Part shown: piece by piece, positions 1-8,663 of the stretch | How positions within the stretch are numbered: the first letter of the stretch is position 1 | Layout: each line of letters begins with the position of its first letter | Origin: CAYUFB01 sp964444125 | GTDB lineage: Bacteria; Patescibacteriota; Dojkabacteria; B142; JAFGMG01 | Length of the DNA: 64,000 nucleotides | Assembly: GCA_964444125.1 (NCBI GenBank) | Contig: CAYUFB010000002.1 | Span: 1-64,000 of the forward strand | Reading direction: 5' to 3' | Made by a program: the position numbers and the translations under genes | Notes under the pieces: generated by a model | Seen by the model: only the letters and a program-made list of their open reading frames with translations | The model's database searches: none | Told to the model about the DNA's origin: nothing

Positions 1-75
1 AACTTAATCCTATGCAAGGCGCTATGTTTTGTATGTGTTTTTTTTCTTTTATCCATAATTAAATAGTAAAAAAAA

Positions 76-100
76 ATATATCCCCCTACGGGGGATATAT
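76..100 (-). terminator. Intrinsic terminator-like hairpin (leftward)
   Basis: A perfect 11-bp inverted repeat with a 3-nt loop (arms 76-86 and 90-100) has a run of A on its left side. On the minus strand the hairpin is therefore followed by a T tract, as in a Rho-independent terminator for leftward transcription. The nearest leftward genes end at 493, so a long 3' UTR or an unseen leftward transcript would be needed. In bases 1-66 one plus-strand frame is open up to a TAG at 64-66 and may be the tail of a gene outside the window, but this cannot be decided. Confidence 0.55.
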
Positions 101-149
101 TACATAAAAGGAAAATATATTGCAAACACAAACTATTATTTTTTCGTTT

Positions 150-178
150 TTGTGAAAAACTACTTACTATTGTAGAAT
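150..178 (+). promoter_or_regulatory. Sigma-70-like promoter of the 208 gene
   Basis: TTGTGA (150-155) and TAGAAT (173-178) are 17 bp apart, a good vegetative promoter pair. The predicted start near 185 would give a leader of about 23 nt before the ATG at 208. Confidence 0.45.
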
Positions 179-207
179 ATTAGATAATTATTTATTAACT
201 TTCTTCA

Positions 208-447
208 ATGAGCCTCAAAAATACAGTCCTTAGTGTCTTTATAATTTCAATTGCAGGACTTCTTTTTTCTGGATACTTGTCTTATCAAGAATTATTTACT
301 GAAGATGGATGCAATGATGCTATAGTCTCTTGTGGGACCGAAGATATCACAATTGCAAGCCTTCCTGCTTGTGTGTATGGATTTGTGATGTATTTGATAA
401 TCTTTCTATTAACCGGTATTTCTTTGTACTTAAATAGAAAAAATTAA
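208..447 (+). CDS. Small two-TM membrane protein, VKOR-like pattern
   Basis: This is a 79-residue protein with two predicted membrane helices (about residues 7-25 and 52-74). Between them lies a short loop with three cysteines: GCND, SCGT and PACVYG. The loop followed by a glycine- and tyrosine-containing helix recalls one hairpin of vitamin K epoxide reductase (VKOR) proteins, but no CxxC active site is present and the protein is far too short for a full VKOR domain. The family resemblance is an inference from pattern only. It is preceded by a plausible promoter and has no same-strand neighbour downstream. Confidence 0.6.
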   Translation: MSLKNTVLSVFIISIAGLLFSGYLSYQELFTEDGCNDAIVSCGTEDITIASLPACVYGFVMYLIIFLLTGISLYLNRKN

Positions 448-492
448 TGGATCATAAATTAATAAAGGAGTTTGTCTTTCAGGCAAGTAAGG

Positions 493-996
493 CTAGATCT
501 TCCTAGAGTCATAAGCCCAGTGTAACACCGCCTGTCTTTGTCTTTTTCGACATTCAAGATCTCGTGGTTTGCAATTTTTTCTGATGGCAGAGACATGTCT
601 TTTGATCGCCTTCCACCTTCTTATCTGTCTCTCGTCCTCTTCTGGTATTCTTCTACCCATATAGTATCTGCAGTACCATTGAAACCAGCCTCTTGGGTCA
701 TCTTCGTATATCCAACCACTCTTTTCCCAATCACTTAATGACAAGGATGCGTCAACTTTGAAATAATTTAGACTTGGATCTTTTTTATCTGGAGATAATT
801 TCGCATTTATAAACCAATCCTTTGGAAATTCTTCTATGCAATCTGTCATGTATTTCCCTCCAAATACTCCAAGAGATAGCATCTCTTTTGGGGTTAATTC
901 TGGTTTGAAATCAGGATGGAAGTTTTTGCCCATCTCCTCGACGAGATAATATTCGAAATTCTTTTGTAGCTTGTCGTTGACTATTACCTTGCGCAT
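493..996 (-). CDS. Conserved hypothetical protein, aromatic-rich family
   Basis: The protein has 167 residues when started at the ATG at 996 (MRKVIVND). An upstream in-frame ATG at 1059 lies inside a neighbouring zinc-ribbon reading frame and is unlikely to be the start. The sequence carries the motifs LGVFGGKYMTDC, DPRGWFQWYCRYYMGRR and a C-terminal RQRQAVLHWAYDSR. From memory these belong to a widespread uncharacterised family found in bacteria and some fungi. The density of Trp, Tyr and Arg suggests a compact soluble protein. No function is known to me. No Shine-Dalgarno sequence is visible upstream. Confidence 0.75.
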   Translation of the reverse strand: MRKVIVNDKLQKNFEYYLVEEMGKNFHPDFKPELTPKEMLSLGVFGGKYMTDCIEEFPKDWFINAKLSPDKKDPSLNYFKVDASLSLSDWEKSGWIYEDDPRGWFQWYCRYYMGRRIPEEDERQIRRWKAIKRHVSAIRKNCKPRDLECRKRQRQAVLHWAYDSRKI

Positions 997-1019
997 AGTA
1001 TAAAGAAAAATCCAAAACC

Positions 1020-1350
1020 CTATTTTCCAATAACTATACAAAATGAGCGTTTTTGACATTTAGGACATTTCAGATATTTCCATCCACCTTTCTTACTTAT
1101 ACCATTCATGCTTATAAAATTCAAAAAAGTCGATATCTCAAATTCGTGAGAGCATCTAGAGCATCTATAAGCAGTAAATAGTATGCCACTTAACGATTAA
1201 ATACAAACCGGTCAAAACTATTATTAACCATAAATACCAATAATCTGGTAAAAACAAAATTGCACTTATGACAATCAAGCCAATTAACGCAAGGTTGAAG
1301 AAGATAATTCGTAACCATTCTTCTTTTTTAATCGCTTTATCACTATTCAT
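1020..1350 (-). pseudogene. Membrane/zinc-ribbon protein broken by a frameshift
   Basis: From the ATG at 1350 one frame encodes MNSDKAIKKEEWLR followed by two hydrophobic helices and IVKWHT, then stops at 1165. The next frame, entered at about 1170-1180, continues with AYRCSRCSHEFEIS and KCPKCQKRS, a four-cysteine zinc ribbon, and ends at the TAG at 1020-1022. The junction reads naturally as one protein of about 110 residues with two membrane helices and a cytoplasmic zinc ribbon, matching a small CPR family I recall. A single indel near 1175 separates the halves. It could be genuine decay or an assembly error; the site is not a long homopolymer. Confidence 0.65.
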
Positions 1351-1489
1351 TATTATAATTTTAGTAATTTATTTGCTTTCGCCTTTTGTATTCCGTATTC
1401 CGTATTCCGTATATCTCAATTTTCACAAGTTTCTCGATTTTTGGCAAGTAAAGAAAAACCTTCGTAGACTCAAACACACAAACAAAAAA

Positions 1490-1576
1490 CGGAGGAAGGG
1501 GGATTTGAACCCCCGTGGCAATTGCTTACCCCAAGGTTTTCGAGACCTGGCCGTTAAACCACTCCGGCATCCCTCC
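1490..1576 (-). tRNA. tRNA-Ser (anticodon CGA)
   Basis: This is an 87-nt class II tRNA read on the minus strand. The acceptor arm is GGAGGGA paired with TTCCTCC (one G-U), followed by a D-arm with CCGGAGTGG, anticodon loop CTCGAAA (anticodon CGA), a long variable arm, and a perfect 5-bp T-stem around TTCAAAT. The long variable arm and the anticodon identify serine (codon UCG). The discriminator base is G, CCA is not encoded, and a T run follows directly. Confidence 0.95.
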
Positions 1577-1671
1577 TATATGCACAAAACAATCCAATTT
1601 ATACAGATTATACCTTATATGGCTTCAGGAAGTGGAGATTGATCTTGGTTATTATTGAAAACTCCAGGAAA

Positions 1672-2082
1672 TTAATAGAACTGATCTTCTGCCAACCAAA
1701 AGCCTTCAATATTGTTTACTGACACCAAGATGCCTGGGACTATTTGATTATCTACCGCAGCAAACGCCCATTCCTTGAATCCAACAATCCACTTTGTTAT
1801 GTTTTCTCCGGCAGGGATAGATTCTCCCAATCTTATTTCTAAGGCTTCTTGATTAACGAAAGTTAAAAGACCAAATTTTCCCACAGCTCTATTGCCTCTG
1901 TTTCGAGGAATCTTCATTAGAAGAATTGTAGCATCTTCAGTTTCTGGTCTTTGCCCGATAACGCCAGGATACTTTTTCTCAATAATAGTCCGAAAATTTT
2001 GAAGCTCTTTTCTAATTTGAGGAGCTAAAAATACCCGAATGATTGGTTTCTTGAATTTTACTATAACTATATGGGAAAACAT
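1672..2082 (-). CDS. Hypothetical protein, 136 residues
   Basis: I do not recognise this protein. It has 136 residues, starts with a hydrophobic beta-like stretch (MFSHIVIVKF) and continues with mixed alpha/beta character. No signal peptide, membrane helix or known catalytic motif is visible. It sits between two tRNA genes on the same strand, with the tRNA-Arg upstream and the tRNA-Ser downstream, so it may be co-transcribed with them. The start at 2082 is the first ATG in the frame; no ribosome binding site is evident. Confidence 0.6.
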   Translation of the reverse strand: MFSHIVIVKFKKPIIRVFLAPQIRKELQNFRTIIEKKYPGVIGQRPETEDATILLMKIPRNRGNRAVGKFGLLTFVNQEALEIRLGESIPAGENITKWIVGFKEWAFAAVDNQIVPGILVSVNNIEGFWLAEDQFY

Positions 2083-2184
2083 ATTAACCCAAAGGTTGAG
2101 GGGTTGTTTCAGAATGTCCTGTCATTTACAAATGCTAATGAGTTTCAGGATTCTAACATAAACGAAGCTAAAGGCAAGAAAAAA

Positions 2185-2258
2185 TGCACCTAACAGGATT
2201 TGAACCTGAAACCTTCACTTCCGCAAAGTGATGCTCTATCCAATTGAGCTATAGGTGC
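2185..2258 (-). tRNA. tRNA-Arg (anticodon GCG)
   Basis: This is a 74-nt tRNA on the minus strand with a perfect 7-bp acceptor (GCACCTA with TAGGTGC), a D-stem GCTC/GAGC, a perfect anticodon stem TCACT/AGTGA, and loop TTGCGGA giving anticodon GCG for arginine (CGC codon). The T-loop is TTCAAAT; the outer T-stem pair is a T-T mismatch. The discriminator is A and CCA is not encoded. The first 17 nt of the plus-strand copy of its 5' end recur at 2452-2468. Confidence 0.93.
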
Positions 2259-2451
2259 AATAAAATATTTATTGCTCTTCAATTTAGTCTAGTTCTAAAG
2301 ATTATCATAACCTATTCTTCTTACTTTTCTGGTCAAACTCGACTCTAAATAAGCTCTATCTCCTCCTTCGTCTCGTAGAACGAGACTTCGGCGGACTAAT
2401 GTCAGGTAAGCTCGCCTGCATTTCATTTGGCTCACCAACCCTTCCTTGAGC

Positions 2452-2468
2452 ATTGAGCTATAGGTGCA
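2452..2468. repeat. Partial copy of the tRNA-Arg 5' end
   Basis: Seventeen bases here are identical to 2243-2259, which covers the 5' acceptor strand and part of the D-arm of the tRNA-Arg gene, in the same orientation. The intervening 190 bp contain no gene; a 7-bp hairpin lies at 2370-2386. No tRNA can be folded from the second copy, so it is a fragment, perhaps left by a duplication or an excision. Confidence 0.7.
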
Positions 2469-2500
2469 TTATATGTTTGATTATATCAAGTTACATCAAG

Positions 2501-3052
2501 TTAAGAAAAATTTTCTCTACCATATTTCAAGGTTTTAGCATACCACTCCATTTGTTCCAGCATTTTCTCAATATAGTCAATATATTTTATATTTTTTATA
2601 TTTCCATTTTCATCAAAAAGATTTTTGATATCTCCAAAGTTAATTGTTCTTGGATTTGGGACAAGTGATAGCTCAATTAACACATTCCAAAGAGACTCTA
2701 CAACGCGCAATCCACCATGCAACCCTGTTGATACACTACAAACTGAAACCGGTTTCTTTTCATATTCCTTGTATAGTTGATCTAGTACAATTTTTAGTTC
2801 CCCTGGGAAACTGTGGTTATATTCTGGAGTGACAATAATTAGGCCATCTGCAGCACTCATTATCTGGGACCATTTCTTCGAGACACTTGGATCTTGCCAA
2901 GAAGGAATAGTTCTATCTGTCATATGATCTCTTACATCCACAATTTGACTATCGAATCCATATTCAATAGCACTAGATAGTACAAGTTTAGCTACATTTT
3001 CAGATCTTCTCTCGTCTCTCGCTGTTGCAAGAAGAATTGGGATTTTTAACAT
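2501..3052 (-). CDS. NADPH-dependent FMN reductase family protein
   Basis: The 183-residue protein has the flavodoxin-like fold of NADPH-dependent FMN reductases/azoreductases. Visible landmarks are the N-terminal beta-strand and flavin-phosphate loop (ILLATARDERRSE, residues 6-18), the central GLIIVTPEYNHSFPGELK (about 70-87), typical of the family, and the downstream SVSTGLHGG loop. Its role is probably transfer of electrons from NAD(P)H to a flavin or quinone-like acceptor in the cytoplasm. The substrate cannot be told from sequence. It lies 18 nt downstream of the broken MFS gene on the same strand. Confidence 0.85.
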   Translation of the reverse strand: MLKIPILLATARDERRSENVAKLVLSSAIEYGFDSQIVDVRDHMTDRTIPSWQDPSVSKKWSQIMSAADGLIIVTPEYNHSFPGELKIVLDQLYKEYEKKPVSVCSVSTGLHGGLRVVESLWNVLIELSLVPNPRTINFGDIKNLFDENGNIKNIKYIDYIEKMLEQMEWYAKTLKYGRENFS

Positions 3053-3070
3053 GAATTTATCAATAAAATA

Positions 3071-4172
3071 TTATTTAATTTTAAACTTTATATAAATCGA
3101 GTATAAGGCAAAACAGAATAAAATGATTGAAGTAGTCAAGTATATCCCAGATAATTCAAACAAACTTATAATGATAGCAAATAATACATAAAAGAGTATT
3201 CCCATCAAATGTTTTGAAAAATTCACAACAGAAATTATTGTTGCCCTATTATTGCCATTAATTTCTTTTTGAATAAATGCCTCACCTAAAACATTCAGAG
3301 GGCTAATTATTATATAGCCCATAATTAGAAATATAATCGAAGGCATATTTATGATCAGTCCAGTTAATAAGAAAAATATACCTGATAGTAATGGCAAAAC
3401 GAAAAAAGCCCAAGGCTTGTTTTTCAATCTAAAGCTATTGCCTTCGACAAAAGCAGAAATAATCGAAGGCAAAAAAGCCATAATACCAAACATTGCAACT
3501 GGCAAACTGACTAATTCAAAATATAATTGATCGTACTCCTCTAGATTTCCCAAAACTCCCAAGGCAACTATTGCCAAAAATAAAATATTGAATTTCTTTC
3601 GAACCTTTTATGTCTTTTAGAGATTTAATCAAATATCCAAGTACTTTTTCGTCCTCGACCTCACTAACTTTGGGCACTTCTTCAAATCTGAGGGCTATAA
3701 GAATTCCTAAAACAAGAGGTATAAGTGATAAATAAAATGGCAAAGTTAGTGCAATTGAGGCAAAAAGCCCACCAAGAATGAATCCAATAGCTATACCAAA
3801 TCGCTTCCAAAAATATATCTTGCTTAGCACTTTTGGGAATTCGATTTGATTCTTTTTATAAGCCATCGAATCATATATAAAGGCCTGGAAAGTGCCAGTT
3901 AGTAACGCACTTGCACTTCCCCACAACAAGAAACCCAGGGCAAAGACAAGAAAAGATCCGCCGAATAGTGCCCAAATGGCAAAACACGATGCTTTCAATA
4001 ACGGTGCAATCACAATCAGCCATTTTTTGCTCCATTTGTCAGCAATAATACCTGATGGGATCTCAGAGACAACCGCAACTAACGCCCACCAAGCAAGCAA
4101 CATACTAATCTCTTCGTTTCTTAGTCCCGATCTAGAAAACAAAAGATTGTAAACCGGGTAAGCAAAAATCAA
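3071..4172 (-). pseudogene. MFS permease gene, frameshifted and without a clear start
   Basis: Two frames encode consecutive parts of a major facilitator permease. The N-terminal part (to about 3577) includes the loop GIIADKWSKKW, which resembles the MFS motif between helices 2 and 3; the C-terminal part holds the last six helices. Removing one base from the A5 run at 3576-3580 joins them smoothly (KEIQYFI, then LAIVALGVLGNL). The track start is a TTG at 4172, but the open frame extends to about 4238 and encodes a plausible first helix (HIYFFYDLIFAYPVY) without any ATG. A frameshift plus a missing start codon argue for a decaying gene. Confidence 0.75.
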
Positions 4173-4280
4173 ATCATAAAAAAAATATATATGTAGATTT
4201 TGGAATAAAAGTATTTGCCCATTGATACTAGAAGTATACTAAGAAGTAATTGCAAAATCTATCAAATAGAAAAAAACTGC

Positions 4281-4286
4281 TATAAT
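4281..4286 (+). promoter_or_regulatory. -10 box for a leaderless rodZ-like mRNA
   Basis: A perfect TATAAT lies six bases before the ATG at 4293. Transcription would start at or next to the A of the start codon, giving an mRNA with no 5' leader. No Shine-Dalgarno sequence can exist in that arrangement. Confidence 0.7.
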
Positions 4287-4292
4287 GCAACC

Positions 4293-5279
4293 ATGATTCA
4301 AACACCATTTAAAGTAAAAACAATTGGAGAACTGCTTCGTGAAAAAAGGGAGGCAAAGGGATTGTCACATAGACAAGTTGCAGAGATAATCAAAATCCGG
4401 CCAGAGTATTTGGAGGATTTGGAAAAAGGAAAGTACTCATCATTTGCTTCAGAAGTTTATGTCAAAGGATTTTTGAAAAATTATGCCAGATATCTTGGAA
4501 TCGATCAGGAAAAAGCACTTGCACTGTATAGAAGAGAAAATACCCAAAACTTAAGTGCCAAAATTGCTGATGTACAAAATATTAATTCCAAAAGCCTTGA
4601 TTTGAGCATTACACCAGAAAGAATCATTATTGCTATTGTTGCGATTTTTACACTCTTTATTCTCTATTATTTAGGCACACAAGTTAACACAATACTAAAA
4701 AGACCTGTTCTAGAGATCACCTCTCCTACCATTGTTTCAAGCGGAGAATCTCAAATATTTGAAACAAATGATGCAACGATCAGCTTCAAGGGCAAGATAT
4801 CAGTTGATGCTAGCCTTAAGCTCAATGGAGACAATGTCGCAACAAATAATCTAGCCCAATTCGAGATTCGTGACATCAATCTGAACCTAGGTGAAAACAA
4901 CTTCCTGTTTATTGCGGAAAATCAATTTGGCAGGAAAAGCGAACTGTCAGTGAATATAGTTAGATTAGATAAACTTGCCCAAACAGAAAAAGAAGAGGAC
5001 AAAACAGAGACAAGTCCTATCAAACAAGAAATGAAGATAACAGTCACAATCATAAATAGAGAAGCAAATGTCAAAATAACCAATGATGGAACAATAGAGA
5101 CCAACCAGGTTTATCAACCAGGAACTAAACTTGAATATGTCTCAAAAACTTCATTTGCTTTACAAACGCCAAGACCCGATTCTGTTGAAGTAACAATCGA
5201 TAATCAAAAGTATACTCTTTACAACACAAGGGAGATAACTTGGAGACTTGTTGACGGAAGCATTATACAGTCTAATTAA
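4293..5279 (+). CDS. rodZ: RodZ-like membrane protein with N-terminal HTH
   Basis: The protein has 328 residues from the ATG at 4293, chosen because TATAAT sits 6 nt upstream and the conserved domain begins directly after (TIGELLREKREAKGLSHRQV). Residues about 10-80 form the Cro/CI-like helix-turn-helix of RodZ, one membrane helix spans about 113-133, and the outside carries an Ig-like stretch followed by a DUF4115-like beta domain. RodZ links the MreB cytoskeleton to cell-wall synthesis. No mreB is in this window, so the role is inferred from domain order. It diverges from the broken MFS gene and precedes lexA. Confidence 0.75.
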   Translation: MIQTPFKVKTIGELLREKREAKGLSHRQVAEIIKIRPEYLEDLEKGKYSSFASEVYVKGFLKNYARYLGIDQEKALALYRRENTQNLSAKIADVQNINSKSLDLSITPERIIIAIVAIFTLFILYYLGTQVNTILKRPVLEITSPTIVSSGESQIFETNDATISFKGKISVDASLKLNGDNVATNNLAQFEIRDINLNLGENNFLFIAENQFGRKSELSVNIVRLDKLAQTEKEEDKTETSPIKQEMKITVTIINREANVKITNDGTIETNQVYQPGTKLEYVSKTSFALQTPRPDSVEVTIDNQKYTLYNTREITWRLVDGSIIQSN

Positions 5280-5338
5280 TTTCGACTTGCATCTTCGGCT
5301 TGCTTTCGGTATTATAAAAAAGATGTAAAAATAAATAT

Positions 5339-5947
5339 ATGTATAAATCGCTTACCAGAAGACAACGTGAAATTCTAGATTATATTGAAGAATACAATTC
5401 GAAACATGGCTACTCTCCTTCACTAGAAGAAATCAAGAGGCACTTCAAACTCAAAGCTATTTCTACCGTCCACGAGCATCTTGAAAATCTCAAGGCCAAA
5501 GGATATTTAAAAAAAGAGATGAATCAAGCAAGAGGCATAGAAATTGTAAATCCGAACTTAGAAGAGGCAAACTTTGTTGAGATCCAAAACCTTGGGACAA
5601 TTACTGCTGGAGAACCTATTGAGGCAGTCGAAGATCCTGAACCCATGATGGTCAATCGGAATATTTTGTACAAAAACGGACGCTATTATGCACTAACTGT
5701 TCGTGGCAATAGTATGGTCGAAGAAGGCATCTTTGATGGAGATGTGATAATAGTCAGAGAACAAAATACCGCCATAAACGGAGATACCGTTGTTGCAATA
5801 GTACAAGATAATCTTGCCACCTTAAAACTTTTTTACAAAGAAAAAAACAGAATCAGGTTACAGCCAGCGAATTCTGAGTTGAAGCCAAGATTTTATAGAG
5901 ATATTGAGATTCGTGGCAAAGTAGTCAGCTTAATTAGAAAATATTAA
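5339..5947 (+). CDS. lexA: LexA repressor (SOS regulator)
   Basis: The protein has 202 residues, the usual LexA length. The N-terminal winged helix (about 1-68) includes LTRRQREILDYIEEY. The autocleavage site is Ala90-Gly91 in TITAGEP, and the catalytic dyad is Ser125 (VRGNSMVEEG) and Lys163 (LATLKLFY), all present, so it should be RecA-responsive. Its own operator could not be identified. It is followed after 3 nt by an ArsR-like regulator, suggesting co-transcription. Confidence 0.97.
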   Translation: MYKSLTRRQREILDYIEEYNSKHGYSPSLEEIKRHFKLKAISTVHEHLENLKAKGYLKKEMNQARGIEIVNPNLEEANFVEIQNLGTITAGEPIEAVEDPEPMMVNRNILYKNGRYYALTVRGNSMVEEGIFDGDVIIVREQNTAINGDTVVAIVQDNLATLKLFYKEKNRIRLQPANSELKPRFYRDIEIRGKVVSLIRKY

Positions 5948-5950
5948 ATC

Positions 5951-6493
5951 ATGATGCCTGCCTCACTAATTGATCCAAGCAGATACGAAATTCTTGTCAA
6001 GATTATCAACAATAGTAAGTATTGCGATATTGAGGATACAAACCCTTTCAAGGGCAACTGTCTAGGCGAATTAGAAAAATCTTTCTCTATAAAACCCTCA
6101 ACTTTATCTCACCATATTTCACTTCTTGAGCAAGACGGCCTTATAACAAAGACAAAAAAAGGTAAATGGACTTATCTTTTTCCAAATTCTGCTGTGATTT
6201 CTAAAACCCTTGAAACTCTTGGATTTACACTTTCAACTAACCAGGAAAGTTTCGTGAGAGAGATCAAGCTTGAAAAAGTAATCAGAGAATCGCAATTTCA
6301 TGAACTTCTGGAATTTCTTTTATTACACGGCTATAAAATTGTGCATATGATAGAAAATAAATGCTACTTCGAAACAACCCTAAACAAAAAGATAGTCATA
6401 GAAAATTTGTCCGATAAACTCAAGATTACTTCAGAAGAAAGCGATATAAGCAAATATTTCAATCTTATTCAGAAGTTTTTGAAGCTCAAATAA
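5951..6493 (+). CDS. ArsR-like winged-helix regulator with C-terminal domain
   Basis: The 180-residue protein has an ArsR/MarR-like winged helix at about residues 8-80; the recognition helix region is SIKPSTLSHHISLLEQDGLI. No metal-binding cysteine cluster of the classic ArsR sensors is obvious, although Cys residues occur at NSKYCDI and KGNCLGE. The C-terminal 95 residues are a small alpha/beta domain I do not recognise. Two ATG codons (5951 and 5954) are possible starts. It follows lexA by 3 nt and overlaps the end of the convergent gdhA by 8 bp. Confidence 0.75.
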   Translation: MMPASLIDPSRYEILVKIINNSKYCDIEDTNPFKGNCLGELEKSFSIKPSTLSHHISLLEQDGLITKTKKGKWTYLFPNSAVISKTLETLGFTLSTNQESFVREIKLEKVIRESQFHELLEFLLLHGYKIVHMIENKCYFETTLNKKIVIENLSDKLKITSEESDISKYFNLIQKFLKLK

Positions 6494-7709
6494 TCCTTGC
6501 CTCCAAAACTTTTTTGACAGCCAAAGCATATACAGCTTCACGAAATGTTACATTCAAAGACTTCATCTGTTTGTATGATTTATCAAACGCATTATTGATT
6601 TGTTTCTCAAGTCTGCTATTTACTTCATTTTCAGTCCAATAGTAGCCCTGTTTATTTTGAACCCATTCAAAATAAGAAACAGTAACACCTCCAGAATTTG
6701 CCAAGACATCCGGCACAACCATTATTTTATTTTTCTTTAATATTTCATCTGCCTCAAATGTTACCGGCCCATTAGCCATTTCAATGATGTATTTGGCTTT
6801 GATCTTTTGCGCATTCGTCTTGTTGATAGCGTTTTCTAATGCAGCAGGGACCAAAACATCGACATCTAGCTCCAAAATTGAATCCCCTTTGACGAATTTT
6901 ATGTTTGCGAATCCTTTTAATGAGCCGTTTTTCTTTTTGTACTCAATCAATTTGTTTATATCTAAGCCTTTTTCGTTGTATACACCACCTTTTGAATCAC
7001 TTACTGCAACAACAACAAAACCCTGCTCTTGTGCTATTTGAGCAAAGAAATAGCCAACATTCCCAAATCCCTGAATAGCTACTTTTAGATTTTTTTTGTT
7101 TAATTTCTCGTTTTTGACCAGTTCTTCAAGGACAAAAACACCTCCTCTTCCTGTTGCCGCCTCCCTACCAAGGGAACCTCCTAAACTAACAGGTTTTCCA
7201 GTTACAACGCCTAGATCTTTTTTGCCTGTTAAGGTCACATATTCATCTAACATCCACGCCATAATTTCTGGATTGGTATTTACATCAGGTGCTGGCACAT
7301 CAACATCGCTACCTATATCTTTATAAATTGCTCTTATATAGCCTCTTGAAAGTCTTTCAAGTTCCTTTTTGCTTAGCTTCATTGGATCAACTACTATACC
7401 ACCTTTGCCACCACCAAAAGGGATATCTGCTATTGCGCATTTCCATGTCATCCACATGCTTAACGCCTTTACTTCAGAAACAGATACGTTTGGGTGATAT
7501 CGTATACCCCCTTTAAACGGCCCCAGATTATCATTAAATTGAGATCTAAAAGCTGTAAAAATTTTGGTTTGACCGCTATCTAATAAAACAGGAATATTTA
7601 GCTCAATAAATTTCTTCGGGCTTGATAGATAGTCTAAATCGTCCTTGTTTAAGTTAATAAGTTTAGCAACTTTTTGTAATTGCTTCTTGGCATCTTTGTA
7701 CGGATCCAT
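6486..7709 (-). CDS. gdhA: Glutamate dehydrogenase (Glu/Leu/Phe/Val family)
   Basis: The protein has 407 residues, close to the family length. It catalyses reversible oxidative deamination of glutamate to 2-oxoglutarate and ammonia with NAD(P). The substrate-domain motif PFGGGKGGIVVDP carries the catalytic lysine region, followed by PAPDVNTNPEIMAW and GKPVSLGGSLGREAATGRG. The C-terminal Rossmann domain has the nucleotide loop GFGNVG. It lies 15 nt after trxB on the same strand. Cofactor preference and direction in the cell cannot be judged. Confidence 0.95.
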   Translation of the reverse strand: MDPYKDAKKQLQKVAKLINLNKDDLDYLSSPKKFIELNIPVLLDSGQTKIFTAFRSQFNDNLGPFKGGIRYHPNVSVSEVKALSMWMTWKCAIADIPFGGGKGGIVVDPMKLSKKELERLSRGYIRAIYKDIGSDVDVPAPDVNTNPEIMAWMLDEYVTLTGKKDLGVVTGKPVSLGGSLGREAATGRGGVFVLEELVKNEKLNKKNLKVAIQGFGNVGYFFAQIAQEQGFVVVAVSDSKGGVYNEKGLDINKLIEYKKKNGSLKGFANIKFVKGDSILELDVDVLVPAALENAINKTNAQKIKAKYIIEMANGPVTFEADEILKKNKIMVVPDVLANSGGVTVSYFEWVQNKQGYYWTENEVNSRLEKQINNAFDKSYKQMKSLNVTFREAVYALAVKKVLEARII

Positions 7710-7724
7710 AGTTTAGATATTTAA

Positions 7725-8639
7725 TTATGTAATATCATTAATCAAATCCATGGCAGCCTTGCAACCATCTGCGGCAGCTGTTATAGCTTGTCTGTATATA
7801 TAGTCTTCGGCGTCACCTGCTACATACACACCCTCCACACTTGTCGAGCTCTTTGAATATTTTTTGATATAGCCGCCTGCATCAAGTTCAACCTGGTCTC
7901 GAAAGATTTCTGTTTTGGGTAGATACCCAATTGCTACAAACATTCCATCAATTTTTATTTTCTTTGTCGATAACTTATCAATTGTTGGTTTTAATTTCGC
8001 TCCTTCAACTTTTTGATCGCCAAGTACCTCTTCAACTTCGTAGTTTAACAAGAACTCAATTTTTTTGTTTGTCCTGGCTTTTTCAACTGTTACTTTTTCT
8101 GCCTTGAAATCCTCTCTTCTGTGAATCAAGTAGACTTTTTTTGCGTGATTTGTCATATACAATGCGTCCTCAAAGGCAACGTTTCCGCCACCTATAATTG
8201 CTACAGTCTTGTCCTTAAAAAATGCCCCATCACATGTTGCACAACTTGATACTCCTCTTCCCCAGAATTTGTTTTCGCTTTTTATGCCAAGTTTCTTGGG
8301 AACAGCGCCTGTTGCAATTATGACATAATCTGCTTTGTATTCTTTTTCGGATGATTTGATCAAGAAGGGTCTCCTTGAAAAATCCACCTCATCAATAGTT
8401 TCAAAAAGCATTTCTGCGCCCATATTCTTGGCTTGATTGATCATATTTTGCATCAGCTCTGGACCTCTGACACCTTCAGCAAATCCTGGGTAATTTTCTA
8501 CAATAGTCGTTTGCATTAATTGTCCTCCAGGATTTGTTCCAGAAAAAATTACTGGTTTGACACCAGCCCTGGCAGCGTAAATTGCTGCAGTCAGTCCCGC
8601 AGGTCCCGAACCAATAATTGCCAATTGAATTTTTTCCAT
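7725..8639 (-). CDS. trxB: Thioredoxin reductase
   Basis: From the ATG at 8639 the protein is 304 residues, typical of bacterial TrxB; an in-frame extension to 8756 lacks homology and overlaps yidD. The FAD loop GSGPAGLTAAIYAARA is at the N-terminus, the redox-active pair is CATC in SCATCDGAFF, the NADPH loop is GGGNVAFED, and the C-terminal GVYVAGDAED binds FAD. It reduces thioredoxin with NADPH. A perfect inverted repeat at 8664-8688 lies 25 bp upstream of the start and could be an operator. Confidence 0.96.
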   Translation of the reverse strand: MEKIQLAIIGSGPAGLTAAIYAARAGVKPVIFSGTNPGGQLMQTTIVENYPGFAEGVRGPELMQNMINQAKNMGAEMLFETIDEVDFSRRPFLIKSSEKEYKADYVIIATGAVPKKLGIKSENKFWGRGVSSCATCDGAFFKDKTVAIIGGGNVAFEDALYMTNHAKKVYLIHRREDFKAEKVTVEKARTNKKIEFLLNYEVEEVLGDQKVEGAKLKPTIDKLSTKKIKIDGMFVAIGYLPKTEIFRDQVELDAGGYIKKYSKSSTSVEGVYVAGDAEDYIYRQAITAAADGCKAAMDLINDIT

Positions 8640-8663
8640 AGAAAGACAAATAATAATTGAAAC

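Noticed and set aside
1268..1642. Plus-strand frame of 124 codons
   Set aside because: It runs antisense through the tRNA-Ser gene and the membrane/zinc-ribbon gene and looks like a shadow frame.
2370..2386. Seven-bp hairpin as a terminator
   Set aside because: No T tract follows on either strand and no gene ends at it.
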